Position numbers and translations under genes: made by a program | Shown: piece by piece, positions 34,801 through 46,900 of the stretch | How the letters are laid out: every line of letters begins with the position of its first letter | Numbering within the stretch: the stretch's first letter is position 1 | Notes under the pieces: generated by a model | Seen by the model: the letters and a program-made list of their open reading frames with translations, nothing else | What the model was told of the DNA's origin: nothing | The model's database searches: none | Origin: Angiostrongylus vasorum | Taxonomy: Eukaryota; Nematoda; Chromadorea; Rhabditida; Metastrongylidae | DNA: 64,000 nt | Direction: 5' to 3' | NCBI GenBank assembly: GCA_018806985.1 | Contig: JADANN010000001.1 | Span: 589,440 to 653,439 of the forward strand

Positions 34801-35748
34801 AAACGCCTCGACTTCTTCTTCGTCGTAGTTTGATGTCGACGCATAAAGGACGAAGATTGTCAAAGCCGGCATTGATCCACATCTTTTTAATCGTAAGCGT
34901 CCAATTCGAGTTGTAAGCTGTTCGAATTAATGCATGTTCATGAACATACTCGTGTTGACGAGAACGCCGACGCTACCGACTCCTCTACTGTCGCATGTTC
35001 GGAGGGAAAGCTCTTCTCCGGTTTCATAGATAGCGTTGAATGGGTGGCGTCGTCTCGTCTCAGCCAGGCCGATGACGTCGTACCTTGTCCTTTTTGCTTG
35101 CATGAACAAGTCTTCTATCGAGGACTCGGATGCAGGTGTGCATGCATTGTGGGTACAGATCGCCACCATCGTTCTTCGTGATCCAGGCTGCTTCCATTGG
35201 CCCTGAGATTTTAGCAGCCTCTCCGTACTCGTCCTACCCAACGCTGCGAAAATGAGGGCTCTTTCGGGGTCAACGGAATGAAGCCCCCCTTTTTTCTTTA
35301 CTGTATTTAGCATTTTGATAGCCACGTTTAGCTTGCTGGGCTCTGAACGTGAGGGCTGGGTATACTCACGGGTAGCTTGCCAGGATCTCCCAGAGTGGAC
35401 ATATGGAGCTTATTTGTTGGAGGCGACTCCTAATCGCCTCCCCGTATACTTCCCTGTCCCTTGATTGCAGGCTTTTTGGCCGGCCGAATTGACTCGTAGA
35501 ACGCAATCAACATACGCGAGAACGCACCCATACACGCATGCGTGAATACGCCTAGCAAATACAGAAAGTATGTGCCAAATCGGCGCAGGGGAAACAGGGG
35601 AGTGCATCCCCTGGATGCACCTGCGTCTCAGGGAAGCAAAGTTCGCTTTTTGTCCGCGATTAACGACCTATCCGCTCTCTGGGGACGCGCCAAGTAGCCT
35701 CGCCACTAGCCGGTTCGAGATCCCTTACTCGAGCAAGATCCGTGGAGA
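31819..35748 (-). mobile_element. RTE-A2: RTE retrotransposon, 3'-truncated, interrupted by a 1.54-kb insertion
   Basis: Reading on the minus strand from about 35748: a 5' region like RTE-A1's, endonuclease (THNACTP where TYNARTL is expected, GLAETRR, intact GDFNAKIG), linker to 33963, then the insertion at 32422-33958. The reverse transcriptase resumes from 32421 but stops being recognisable at 31819, before the FADD active site. A one-base deletion in the linker (CCAATTAAGGATC; RTE-A1 has CCAATTACAGGACC) creates a stop. The same lesion is shared with RTE-A3. Confidence 0.9.
32422..33958 (-). mobile_element. Unclassified 1.54-kb insertion inside RTE-A2
   Basis: Bounded on both sides by ACGA (TCGT on the plus strand, at 32418-32421 and 33959-33962), a 4-bp direct repeat. 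Ends read TATTGTAGCTGCTAG and, from the other side, TTATAGCAGCTATTC, an imperfect terminal inversion. No transposase, integrase or reverse transcriptase is seen. Small open frames exist, and there is a GC-rich block with CCGCGGCCGGCGCGGCGG and a TATA-like TTTATATGC. It could be a solo LTR (though without TG...CA ends) or a non-autonomous DNA element. Near-identical to 45175-46732. Confidence 0.75.
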
Positions 35749-35904
35749 TGTTGGACGGTTTTTGCGATAGAATGCTTTTAAACCGCTTAGTTTGCACCTT
35801 AACGCACGAATAAATTTTTGTGAGTTTCGGATGACCATGAATAAAGGCGGAGTCGCAGCATTTTTTTTCTCTTAGTACAGCGAAGTAACGCAGAACTGAA
35901 GGCG

Positions 35905-36125
35905 CTTGCTGTGTCGTGGTTAGCCTTGCCCTACAAATGAGTGGCTGTTGGGTTCCATCCTCGAACCCCGTGATCAGCAAATTTTTGTCTCCTCTAGAGG
36001 TCGGCGAATTGATACCAGGCTTGTCTGGGTGGATAAAGACACTGACTAGATACACCGATGGGCCACTCCAAGTCATTACATGGGCATTCAATCACTTCAA
36101 GATTTTTTCAATGGAAGCCAATACG
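35905..36125 (+). repeat. tRNA-derived SINE, plus orientation, diverged
   Basis: GCTTGCTGTGTCGTGGTTAG (box A region) and TTGGGTTCCATCCTCGAACC (box B region), then body GGCTTGTCTGGGTGGATAAA and GATACACCGATGGGCCACTC. Confidence 0.6.
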
Positions 36126-36309
36126 CGTCTGGTAGGGACTGAAGAGCGACGAATGGCTTATCTAGTTACTTCGATATTTAACATCACTCAATTCACTGAA
36201 AATTTTAATCCGTTTGATGCAAAACCCAATTTCCGATTCCGTTCAACATTCAAGTATCACCAAGGAACGCCTAGGTTTTTAAATTTGTTTGATGCATTAC
36301 ACACACACA

Positions 36310-36405
36310 TCAACACGGATCATCGGCTGTGATGAAGATGAAACCATCGAAACGTCAGCCGTAAATAAACCCTATTTACCAACCTCGTGTAAGCTTATCC
36401 AAGAA
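36310..36405. repeat. Solo terminus of a GTTTCGAC-family element
   Basis: GTGATGAAGATGAAACCATC, GAAACGTCAGCCGTAAATAA, CCAACCTCGTGTAAGCTTAT. No inverted partner found nearby. Confidence 0.65.
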
Positions 36406-36985
36406 AGAATATGTAACCAGCATTATTTTGCAACCCATGTATGACAAACATAAAGGTTGCATGCTGCTAAAAAGAAATAGTAAGTCTACCAACGATGAAT
36501 TAATTGTAGCTTGTGGGATCACTCTAATAATACTGGTAGCTAAGAAGAAAAAAAACGGAATTATAGCATATATGAGAACAATTGTATTTCATAGCCCAAT
36601 AGAGCTAAATCAGTTTTGAGATATGGAAGCAGCAGAGATGATATTTTAAGCAACCATGGTTTCTTACGTTCTAAACAGTCGTAGAACAACAGTGTTGGCG
36701 ATCAATTTCATAGCCGACTTGTTTCCGTTTCCTATTCTTCACTCATACCATATTGACATTAACATGGACAAATCGGATTAGAAATTAGTCAGCTCCATTT
36801 AGAAGAAGCGAAGGCATGCTGGGTGTCACTGATAACTTGCTTTGTTCTAATAATTAAGACGATATTCATGTTTTATTGAAACAGCTGAATAAATACGCAT
36901 GCACGAAGAAACTTCCGCCTTTGTCCGTTTAAAGCGAATAAATTATAGAACTTCCATAATTTCACTTATGAATAGCTCAAAAAAC
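36405..36985. other. No recognised feature
   Basis: AT-rich with no supportable gene. Confidence 0.5.
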
Positions 36986-36999
36986 TCAGGACTTAGAGC

Positions 37000-37965
37000 A
37001 ACACTCTGATCACCTGTATCACCTGTAATCCCGTTGATCGTCGAGTGACTCAAGCGGGCACCAGTAAATATTCCATTTTTTCCTGTCGCGTTCAAGTGTA
37101 GCCCAGTGGGCTCTGATCGCTCCAGGGACTCGTCGACCATCATATTTTTCTTCTAGGTTCTTCATGAAGAACTCTGGCCATCGGATCGGTGGTCTTCCTC
37201 GGTACGTTTGACATCTCGAGGAATCCAGTCTCTAACGGCTTTTATCCATCGGTTGTCATTCATACGCATTACGTGCGTGTTCGGCCCACCTTATCTTCGA
37301 CTGTTTGGCGTACAGAACGGCATATTTGATTTTTGATCGTCGACGCAAATCGGAGCTTCGGATCCCTTCCCTTACTTGTGTGGAACGGGATACTCCTAGC
37401 ATCGCCCTTTCGACTGCGCGTTCGATAACGCTAAGTGACCTTTCATCGTGCTTACGCAACGACCAAGTTTCTGACGCACACGTTAGGGCAGGAAGTACCG
37501 TTGAGCCGAAAAGGTGGGCACGGAGTCGGGTGTTCCTTGTTCTCATCACTACATTCTCGATGCTCTTGAAAGAACCCCAAGCCGCTCGTTTCCTTCTGCT
37601 AAGCTCTGGAGCTAAGTCGTTCATCATATTGATTTCCCGGCCTAGATAGACATAACTGCAGCATTCGGAGATATTCGTTCCGTTGAGCGTGAATGGGGCA
37701 TACAAATCCAATCCGTTACTCATGAACATCGTTTATGTGAAATTTCGTCGAAGACCAATCTTTCCACATGCTTCATCAAAGTCGGCAAGCATACGCTCCC
37801 TCTTGGCTAATGTTTGATGTTATAAGGATGATGTTACCAGCAAAGCGAAGATGGTGTAACTGCTGACCGTCGACTTTCACTCCCGTGTTGTCCCATTCCA
37901 ATGTTCGCATGACGTTCTCGAGGGTGGCGGCGAATAATTTTGGTGAGATGGTGACTGACGTACTC
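37000..37965 (-). mobile_element. RTE-A4: 5'-truncated RTE copy
   Basis: Minus-strand remnant starting at about the TISPKLFAATLENVM segment of the reverse transcriptase and running to the 3' end. The active site reads LRFAGN where LRFADD is expected, so both metal-binding aspartates are lost. The C-terminal part is well kept (CASETWSLRKHDERSLSVIE, ERAMLGVSRSTQVREGIRSS). Its 3' end carries ACAGGTGATACAGGTGAT. 5' truncation is usual for LINEs. Confidence 0.88.
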
Positions 37966-38369
37966 CTACCCGATTCTCTCGAGCTATCTTTTTGTTTCAG
38001 ACCCTGAGGAACACCTGTGGAAGAACAAGTTCGATGACCACGAGGTGATTTCCTGCCTAACCGAAAAGTCGCATACAACACGGTAAATAGTGCATGACTG
38101 ACTATTCTGAATAAACACAACAAATTTTTCATAAATAATTTCGTCATCACGTGCAGATTTTAAAGGAAAGTATTTTGGATAATAAATTGATCCAACATGT
38201 GAGATAGTGCATAAAGTTTTAGCAACAACGTTGCCTTGATCCTAGGGAAACCCTTGGACGTTTGTAGATGCTCATCTTACAAACGCAACGCAGAGCGTTT
38301 TCCGGCGGCTCAGAAGCAGAAACATTACATCTTCGCAATATTTTACTTTCTATTTTCTGCCTTCTATAC

Positions 38370-38705
38370 TTTTTATGGCAGGTCTGAGATAATTGCAAAA
38401 CTCCGGACCGCAGGTGTTTGTGGTGTGGAACGAACGCGCTATTGTCCTTTCCGGGGAGTAACGCGTTCTCCACCACACCATGCGGGTCTTTCGTTTCGCC
38501 TGTCTCCCTTATCGATCTGTGCCGTCAGCAATCACCCGTCAACGGGACTGATCTGGGGAGCCCACATCGGCATGGATTCATAATATTTTACTGAAGGACC
38601 CGCATGGTGTAGTGGTGAACGCGTTACTCCCCGGAAAGCACAATAGCGCGTTCGTTCCCCACGGCAAACACCTGCGGTCCGGAGTTTTGCAAATATCTCA
38701 GCAAT
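38370..38705. repeat. Two inverted repeat H pieces
   Basis: 38390-38540 (TGAGATAATTGCAAAACTCC to CGCCTGTCTCCCTTATCGAT) and, inverted, 38597-38705 (GACCCGCATGGTGTAGTGGT to GCGGTCCGGAGTTTTGCAAA). They form a foldback like those at 4.2-4.7 and 21.7-22.3 kb. Confidence 0.8.
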
Positions 38706-38854
38706 CTTGTGATTGCATCTTCGGTTAACGCAAGAAAAAAAATTGCAACATATTGGACGGGGATAGCAAGCTGAGTAATATACGAGCAAAATATGGAAGG
38801 TGCGGCAATAATAAGATAATGCCTTCTTATTGTTGGAATACTTACTTATTTACT

Positions 38855-39240
38855 TGATACTTGAACGGCCCCTCCTCAGTAGTTGTGCGGGCCCCAGCAC
38901 AACCACCATTTTTCGGAGATTTGTTGGTTAAGCTTTTTGTGGTTCCCTGGAATCCCGAGATCAGCCTGGTCAAAGTCTGCCCTAGGTCTTCTTCACCACA
39001 GGCAGTCGCAGCCCTTGTGGATCAGAGGAATATTTACCACCTTACGACTTTGATACCAAGACGGCAGTGGATCCTGGTATTGGTTTACTCTTAAATGGGC
39101 TTCCTGATGGAAACGCCGGACTCCTTCTCAGCTTGGGAGACGCTGCCTTGGGGACGAATCCCCTCCCCCTGTATATTGCAGTCCGACACCCAGGAACACC
39201 TCCCAGCCACGATGAGGCGGTAAACCGTTGGAAGGATTGA
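38855..39240 (-). mobile_element. Repeat D: ~390-bp non-autonomous retroelement
   Basis: On the minus strand it runs from ACGGTTTACCGCCTCATCGT to a 3' end CCGTTCAAGTATCAAGTAAA TAAGTAA. That 3' end resembles the RTE-C 3' end (CAGTCCAAGTATCCAAGTAA GTAAG) together with the preceding CCGCACA motif. A second near-full copy is at 54308-54710; partial copies lie at 21150 and 61232. No coding capacity. A LINE-dependent SINE-type element is inferred. Confidence 0.7.
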
Positions 39241-39679
39241 TAGGATAAGGACTTGGTAATAGCAACGTCTATTCAATGTTGGCCGACTTTTCGACCACTT
39301 CTCTTTCTTCAAAGCTCGAAAGGTCACGTTGACAAACTACCTACACCGTCGAACACTTTTTATTTTCTCAACAGGAAAACTTGGTACCTAAATTTCAATC
39401 GCATAGTAAACAGACTGTTTTTAACAATCTCCTTTTCGCTGCTTGGAAATCTTCCTTTTGTTGGTGAAGAACAGCCGCCACAGAGTCTAACATGGGTGGG
39501 GAATGTACCTTACCCGGCTTGAAAAAATTACCTTGAGGTAAAGCTGACGTTACGCGTGCGTTACGGCGTTTTCAGCCTGGACAAATTTTTATTTAACGAT
39601 ATCCATATGTATATAAATCTATGAAACTTCTATAGCACTAAAAGGCTAGTGTACCTTATTGTTAATATAAGAAAGATAA

Positions 39680-39955
39680 AGCTATCAGCGTTGATATCCC
39701 GTAGGGTGCGCCATGCATTCGACTTCACTAACCATCGTTTGGAGGTGATCGAATGCATATCTGGCCTTTACAATGACTCGCGGTGGCCCATCAATGTGTC
39801 GACCCAGTGCTACTATCTTCCTAGACAAGTCTGGTACCAAACTGCCGAGCCCGGAGGGATGGAAGGCTTGGTGGGCCATGGGCGCAGGGATCAATTCCAC
39901 GTTTGTGTTGCAGGGCGCCTCCGACCACTGCGCGACACGCGCCCTATTAGTTTTT
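39680..39955 (-). repeat. tRNA-derived SINE, best-preserved copy
   Basis: Minus-strand head GGGCGCGTGTCGCGCAGTGG (box A: CGCGCAGTGG) with box B-like GTGGAATTGATCCC. The body has GGTACCAGACTTGTCTAGGA and CGACACATTGATGGGCCACC, and the 3' end CGCACCCTACGGGATATCAA CGC. About 275 bp. Confidence 0.78.
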
Positions 39956-39959
39956 AATA

Positions 39960-40600
39960 TAAAAAAATTATTATTAAATTATTGTACAAACTATTCTAAA
40001 TGTTATTAATATATAAATAGACGCCATTCTGGTTGAAAACTAAAACTTCATCCCACACAACAACAACGCACGCATGGTCTACCCAATCCCTACCCCCTAC
40101 CTAACGAAACGGTTCGGAAGGGGATGAAGTTGGCGAAACGTCGGGCACCGAATCATAACAACAATAAACTGGTACCAACCTCGCTTCCAACTAATTAAGG
40201 CAATTTTAAAAAATATACGTGCATATATCGATTAATAATGCTGACATTTATATAACGTCGGTCTTTTTGAGTCATTCGTGCAATAATTCAAGGCATTTAT
40301 TCATCTCCTTTCCTGTAGAGCAGCTGACAAAACAACAAACTATATTTGGAATCTAGAGCAAAAGTCTTTGTTGCAGAATGTCAAGGCTTGGTTCTAATCG
40401 TTCTCCCACGCGCCTAATATCTAACGGCTGACTTAAGCACTGGACAGCCAGGACCCTTTTCTAAGAGAGCCATGAGCTGTTTAATCAACAATCCGTGCAC
40501 CATAATTTTTTCTCCACATTTTGTGAGCATCTCAAGAACGACTTGTACTACGAAGTCATCCGAAATATTTGCGTGGAGAGCGGTAACGTCCAATGAGTCG
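39960..40600. other. AT-rich stretch with one solo GTTTCGAC-like terminus
   Basis: At 40110-40190, GGGATGAAGTTGGCGAAACG, GGGCACCGAATCATAACAAC, CCAACCTCGCTTCCAAC is a diverged terminus. Otherwise nothing seen. Confidence 0.5.
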
Positions 40601-40613
40601 GCTACAAATATAC

Positions 40614-43600
40614 TTACTTACTTGGATACTTGGACTGTCCGTCTTCACGAGCTGTGCGGAACCCATCACATATTCCATTCGTTCTCTTCTCTCGCAATCG
40701 TAGTCCATGGTGGTGGTTTTGTTCGAGCATGGCAGCGCTTGCGAGTCTCGTACCGTGACCTGTAAAACAACTGCAGCTGCGGGTACAGCTGATTAACTTT
40801 GTTTACGAACACGTCCGCCCAACGTGTAGGTGGTCGTCCTGGGAGAGGTTTGCATTCTCTTGGAGTCCACTCTACTGTTCTTTTCGTCCATCTGTCGTCC
40901 GTTCTTTTCGTTATGTGACCGGACCATCTATGTTTCGCTATACATATGTAATCTCCTGGATCTCGAAGATGTGACAGATTTTGAAGGTCAGAGCTTCGCA
41001 TTCCGGCTAGATATTGAGAGTGCCGGTTATATTTAAGAAGACATCGCTCAAGCGCTCTGTGAGCAGTGCGAAGCATTCTTAACGTAGTTGAAGTATAAAC
41101 CAAAGTCTCCGCAGCATAACAGAGCGCTGGGAGGACCGTAGAATCGAAGAGATGAGCGCGGATTTTCGCGTCCTTCAGTTGGTCGGTGGCTTGTTTGGGA
41201 GGCGCGAATGCGGCCCAAGCTGCTCTCCTTCTTCTATCTATTTCCTCCTTCATGTTGTTTTCCATGTTCATTGATCGCCCAAAGTGTGTGTACGTGGTGG
41301 TCTCTCCAATGAGAGAGCCATCCAATTCAGTTTTTCGCCTTCGCACCATGGGTTTTTCATGAACTGTGTATTCTTTTGATTAATGCGAAGTCCATTGTTT
41401 TTCCCCCGCTTCGTTGAGCTCGTTTATCATCATCTCTGCTTCGCTAGTACTTCTTGAGAAGATGACAATATCGTCGGCAAAACAGAAGGTTTGACAGGAA
41501 TTTTCCATCAATACATATGCCTTTCTCATCCCAGTCGAGTGACTTCATTATCCACTGCAGCGCGGTACTGAACAGCTTTGGCGATATTGTGTCGCCCTGT
41601 CGAACCCCCTTTTCCTATGGGTATGGTAAGAGGTCGATGGAAAAGCTGTATTTTCGTAGTGCAGTTCCGATAACAGTCGCACAAAGTTCTTATGTAGGAC
41701 GGGTCCGCTCTTTGGTCGACGAGCGCTGATAGGATTGCATTCGTTTCGACACTGTCAAACCCTTTTTCGTAGTCGACAAAGGTTAGCACTATAGTCAGGT
41801 GTGTTCCCGACAAACTTCGATGACCCTGGACACGGTTTGGATGTGCTCCATGCAGCAAAATCCTTTCCGAAATTCTGCTTGCTCGACTGGTTGCTCCTCA
41901 TCCAATGTCCTTGATATGCGCAAGAGGATAATCTTCGTGAAGAACTTGTAGAGTACACTCAATAAGCATATGAAACGATAGTTACGAAGGTACCTTCGGT
42001 CTTCTTCCCTGGGCAGGATGACCGTGCGCGACGTCCTCCACTGGTCTGGGAATTTTTTCCTTTTGAAAGCAGGCTGCCATATGATTTGCGAAAAGTACAT
42101 GTAAATTGTGGCCTCCAGCTCTAAGGAAATCGGCGGTGACATTGTCTGGTCCTGGAGCTGTTGCTCTTTTCATGCTTTCTATCGCAATTTGAACCTCCGA
42201 CGGAAGAATTCCAGGTGGTTCTTTCTCCAGCAGGGGTATTAAGGGTCCCCGACGGGGGATTGTGGGATGGAAAAGGTTGGTGTAGAACGTTTCCGCTGCT
42301 AATTCTTCATGGCGGGAATTTTTGACGACCCCATCTTCGTTAATCACGGCTGACAGCGGAACATTATAATCACACAAGTCCCGATGACACTTTTTTCGGA
42401 CTGCTTCTTTTTCTCTGCTGCTTTCAGCAGTTTGTTCTGTTGGTACCGTTGTAGATCTTCCTGCAAAGCTATTCTGCAGCTGGCATTTATTACTAGCCGT
42501 GATAAACGTGTTGCAGTAGGATCAAGCTTCAGTTTCTTTCTCTTTTCGAGCAACTCCTTAGTAGTGATGGAGATGCGATCCGATCTTCTTGCTTGTGGAA
42601 CTGAGGCGAATTCGGCACAGCTTTTCAGTCCTTCGGCAAGCAGCTCGTAGTCTTCGGTCGGATCTTCTTTAATCTGCCGGTCACGTTTGGATTGGACTTT
42701 GTTTAGAATGTTCTCGTCGTATAGAGCTAAACTTTTTCCTCGTGGTCGATGAAGAGAGTTCTTTTCCAGCTTGTGGCTGAATCGGATTTTTGCGCGAAGG
42801 CGGTGATCAGAACCAGTACAGAATGAAGGGACTTTCGATGTGTCAAGTAGGCAGCACCTTCTGTTTGTCAGAATATGGTCGATCTACGCATGAGGCACGC
42901 CGTTGGGAGACTCCCACGTCCAGCGGCGGCTTTCTTTCTTCTGGAAAAACGAGTTTCCACTGAAGAGACGTGCTGCTGACAGGAGTCCTGCTAGACGGTT
43001 CCCATTCTCATTTCTTTCTCCTAATCCAAAATTTCCGATCCTCTATTCGCTCTCGTTGACCTTTCCTATTCTGGCGTTGAAGTCTCCGATAACAAATTTA
43101 TGATATGCTTTATCATTGCGTTTGACTTCCTCCAACTGATAGTAGAACGCATTTAATTCGCACTCATCAGCTGCGTCGGTCGGTGAGTAGCAGTTGATGA
43201 CAGTGATCTTCTTATGATGCGACAGTTGAAGACGGAGGACGGCTATGCCAGGGGGAAAGGATCTCGTATGAGTCGACGAGATGGACAATGGACGATGGGT
43301 GGACGATAAAGTCCACGCCACCGACATTTCGTGACGCGGCTTTTTCTCCACGGATCACAAAGGTCCCGTTGTTTAGTTGGCGTATGTCGGTCTTCTTGAT
43401 TTTTGTAACGCGATCACGTGAAATTTAATGCGATCTGCGGCTACAAGAAGGGCGTGAAGATCGGCGTCTGTGGAGAGTGTTCTGGCATTATACGAGCATA
43501 GTAAGAAACAATCTCCATGGCGTGTCATGCGTGTGATCGTCAGATCCGGTTCCAATGACGTCCTGCGTAACCTGAGACTTTCTGGCCTCTCACCGGCCGA

Positions 43601-43899
43601 TCGTCTCACCGCCTGACGTCATAGACAGGGAGCACCCAGTGTGCCTTGTACTGAGGCTGGCCTATTGCTGGTCGTGCAACTTGGTCCTCCTTGAAGTCCT
43701 GACGCAGCCTTGCAAGGGCGTACACAGGTCTTCACCACGATGTGGATATGAGGGAGGTGTATTTTCGGCGACGAATCCTTCTCTCGGTCTTCCTACTAGT
43801 TGATTCGGAGAGATGTTAAAACCGAAATCACAAACGAAAGTACGAATGAAAAAGTAACCGACAGCTCAAGGACGATGTAGAAGCCGAATCCCCCCTCAC
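40614..43899 (-). mobile_element. RTE-C: full-length RTE-clade retrotransposon with target-site duplication
   Basis: 3.29-kb element of a second RTE subfamily. The 13-bp repeat GCTACAAATATAC lies on both sides (40601-40613 and 43900-43912). Minus-strand order: endonuclease ([16 protein letters not shown] where ALQE is the catalytic glutamate; GDFNARIG), linker, reverse transcriptase (TAPGPDNVTADFLRAGGHNL; LRNYRFICLLSVLYKFFTKI; FCFADDIVIFSRST), then a long intact C-terminal frame at 40666-41349 (DSTVLPALCYAAETL, TKRTVEWTPRECKPLPGRPP). Frameshifts and the E-to-K change make it inactive. The 3' tail is a short AAGT repeat. Confidence 0.93.
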
Positions 43900-43926
43900 G
43901 CTACAAATATACCGTTTAGCTAGGCA

Positions 43927-46900
43927 CGACAGGGACAATGGAAGCTTCCTGGATCACGAAGAACTACGGTGATTGTGCCTACAATGCACGTACACTTGCA
44001 TCCGAGTTCTCGGTAGAAGACTTGCTCATACAAGCAAGAAGGATAAGGTACGACGTCATCGGCCTGGCTGAGACGAGACGACGCCACCCATTCAACGCCG
44101 TTTATGACACCGGAGAAGAACTGTTCCTCGGAACATGCGACAGTAGAGAAGTGAGCAGCGTGGGCATTCCCGTCAGCACGAGTTTGTCCATGAACGTCGA
44201 TTCATTCGAACAGCTTACAACTCGAATCGGACGTTCACGACTAAGAAGATGTGGATCAATGTCGGCTTTGTCAATCTTCGTCGTTAACGCGCTGACATCA
44301 AACCATGACGAAAAAGAAGTCGAAGCTTTCTATATAGACTTGGAGAAGTTCTGCAGAGAAGACCACACATTCTTCAAGGTCATCATTGGAGATTTCAACG
44401 CCAAGATTGGACCAAGAAGAACGTCTGAAGGACGTCGCATTGGGGCCCATGGATTAGAATGGAACGAACAGGGGTGAGCGGCTGTCTGAGTTTATCATGG
44501 CGACCAAGACAATCCATGGTAACTCACAATTTTAGAAGCCCCACCCTAAGCGCTGGACGTGCGAGTCTCTCAATGGAGAGTACCATAACGAAATAGACCA
44601 CATCATAGTAAATAGAAGGTTTTGCCTAACCGATGCCGCTGTTGTCCCAAAATTCTACACGGGATCAGACCACCGTCTCCTTCGTGCAAGATTCTATTTC
44701 ACGCCGAAGGGAGAAAAAAGCCACTAAATTAAAAAAACCGAAGTCCCAGAACCACCGTTAACTGGGACTTATTCAATTCATCAGTAGACCGTAGGGAAGA
44801 TGCTGTTGTCGATATCATCGACGATGAATACGACCGGCTCACTCAACATCTCCACGTTAGCGCTATGAAAGCTGAGAGTTCGAAAGTCACCAAGAGACGC
44901 AGAAACACTCGAGCTGATACGACAGCGTGGAATGGCGCGAGCTGCAGGCAACCGCGAACTAACGTGCGGACTTGCAAAACAATGCAGATAGGCGATAAAA
45001 AGAAGCTCTTAAAGAGAGAAGAGCAACAGTAATGGTCGAAGCTGCCGAGGCCTGGAAAAACACTCGCAAAGCCCACCGAAGTTTCGCCAATTAAGGATCA
45101 AGTTGGTTGCACTCTGACGCCAAGACGGAACAGTTAGAGCGTCCTGTAAAGGCAATGGAAAAAATCACTCACGATATTGTAGCTGCTAGTGGAAAATAGG
45201 CCTTCGAGTCAGTACTCGGCACCGAATATTCACTAGCTTTTAGCAGAATGCTCGACTTCGTGAGAAGACGCCACGCGGGACTTTTCGTAGTTGTCACAGA
45301 GCAATATCTCAAACTTGGGTAATTAAACCCTTTAATACACAAATACAACATTAATAACATAATAGTAACGATGGAGAAGTAATGGTAGAGGAATGACGTG
45401 AGTTTAAAGCTATGAGGTGCTAAGGCTAGTAGTGAAGTGAGGGCCAACAACGAGATAATGGCATTCGAATATTACTATACCATTAATAAGTAATTAACAC
45501 AATTACATTAACAGTAATAATGAATAATTACCAAGAAGTAACCGTTGGTTAGCCGTGAGCGATGCCGCGTCGCGTCTATCCGCGGCCGGCGCGGCGGCTG
45601 AGGTAGTCAGTATGCTGAGGGCGGAGGAAGGAGACTGTATGCTGAGGCGGGAGAGGGATACAGACGGGCCGTATTTCCGGCTGAGCTAAGATTTCAACAT
45701 TATAGCGATGAGGTGCATTTTAGTGGATCAATGAGGACAGTAAGTGATGAGTCATCTACGGAACACAGTCAGGCGGCTGGTCGTGGATAACGCTATGTAA
45801 GCAACGTGAAGTTTGAGCATCGATGGGTGCCACCATTGCCTAAGAGTCAAGGGCCACTATGATAATGGCTGGAAACTGATAAGCCTATAGCGGCTTAACA
45901 GAATACACAGCATAAGTTGGCCGCTCAGCGGCCCTTGTACGCATGGCGTACCGTGTGGGAGGAATGGTACATGCCACCGATGGCGTTGCAGACAGAACGC
46001 ATTTTAGTATAGCCGCCGCTACTGACAACGCACCGCAGATCAACTGATAAACAATGAACAGTGACACTAGGATGAGGATCAGGATGATGATGACGATACA
46101 ATGAGCTGGTGGGAAACGTGACGTAGTGACGATGATGCGAAGTTAACGTACAATTCGCAACTGTCATTCAATAATGATATGATGAGTCCAATGTACAGTA
46201 ATGACTATGTGCAGTATGACTTAACAATTGCGATAATCTACATTGGTGACACACGAGATCAATACGGTACGGATCTAGAAGGCGAACGAGCCCTGACAGG
46301 CGCGAACCAGGATAACAATTCACGAAGCTATTTATATGCTTCCGGAGAAGGCGGTATTTGGCATCGGTCCAGCATCATTACCGAAAACATCCGTCGGCTA
46401 CCTCTCCATATCCTCTCAAAATCCTATGGTCAGCTGGCAGACGACTGCTCTCGCCAGCATCCTCATTCTCATCTTGTTATTGTACGCACGATAACTTTTG
46501 GACAGTAATAACAAACAACAAGTTCAGATTCTAAGAATAGGTTTGCATAACAATACTGTTTACAGCGATCAAAGTTCCTTAGGATGGGACCAAGATATTT
46601 ACGTTCTACGACATTTGCTAGGTAACTTGAGAAAAACGGATATGACACTTATTTCCGAAACATACAGTCATACAAAGATAGAAATAGATATAGAAGAAAA
46701 AATAGAAACTATTCTGGGAATAGCTGCTATAAACGAATACTACTCAAATCTCTTCGATAGCTACGCCCATTCTCCGTCATATGAAATAAAGGAGGATGGA
46801 TATGTTGTACTTCCGGCTCTCCATTCCGAAATCCGGCATGCCATTTCGTCGGTGAAAAAATCAAACAGCACCAGGTCCGAACAGGGTAAGACCAGAACAC

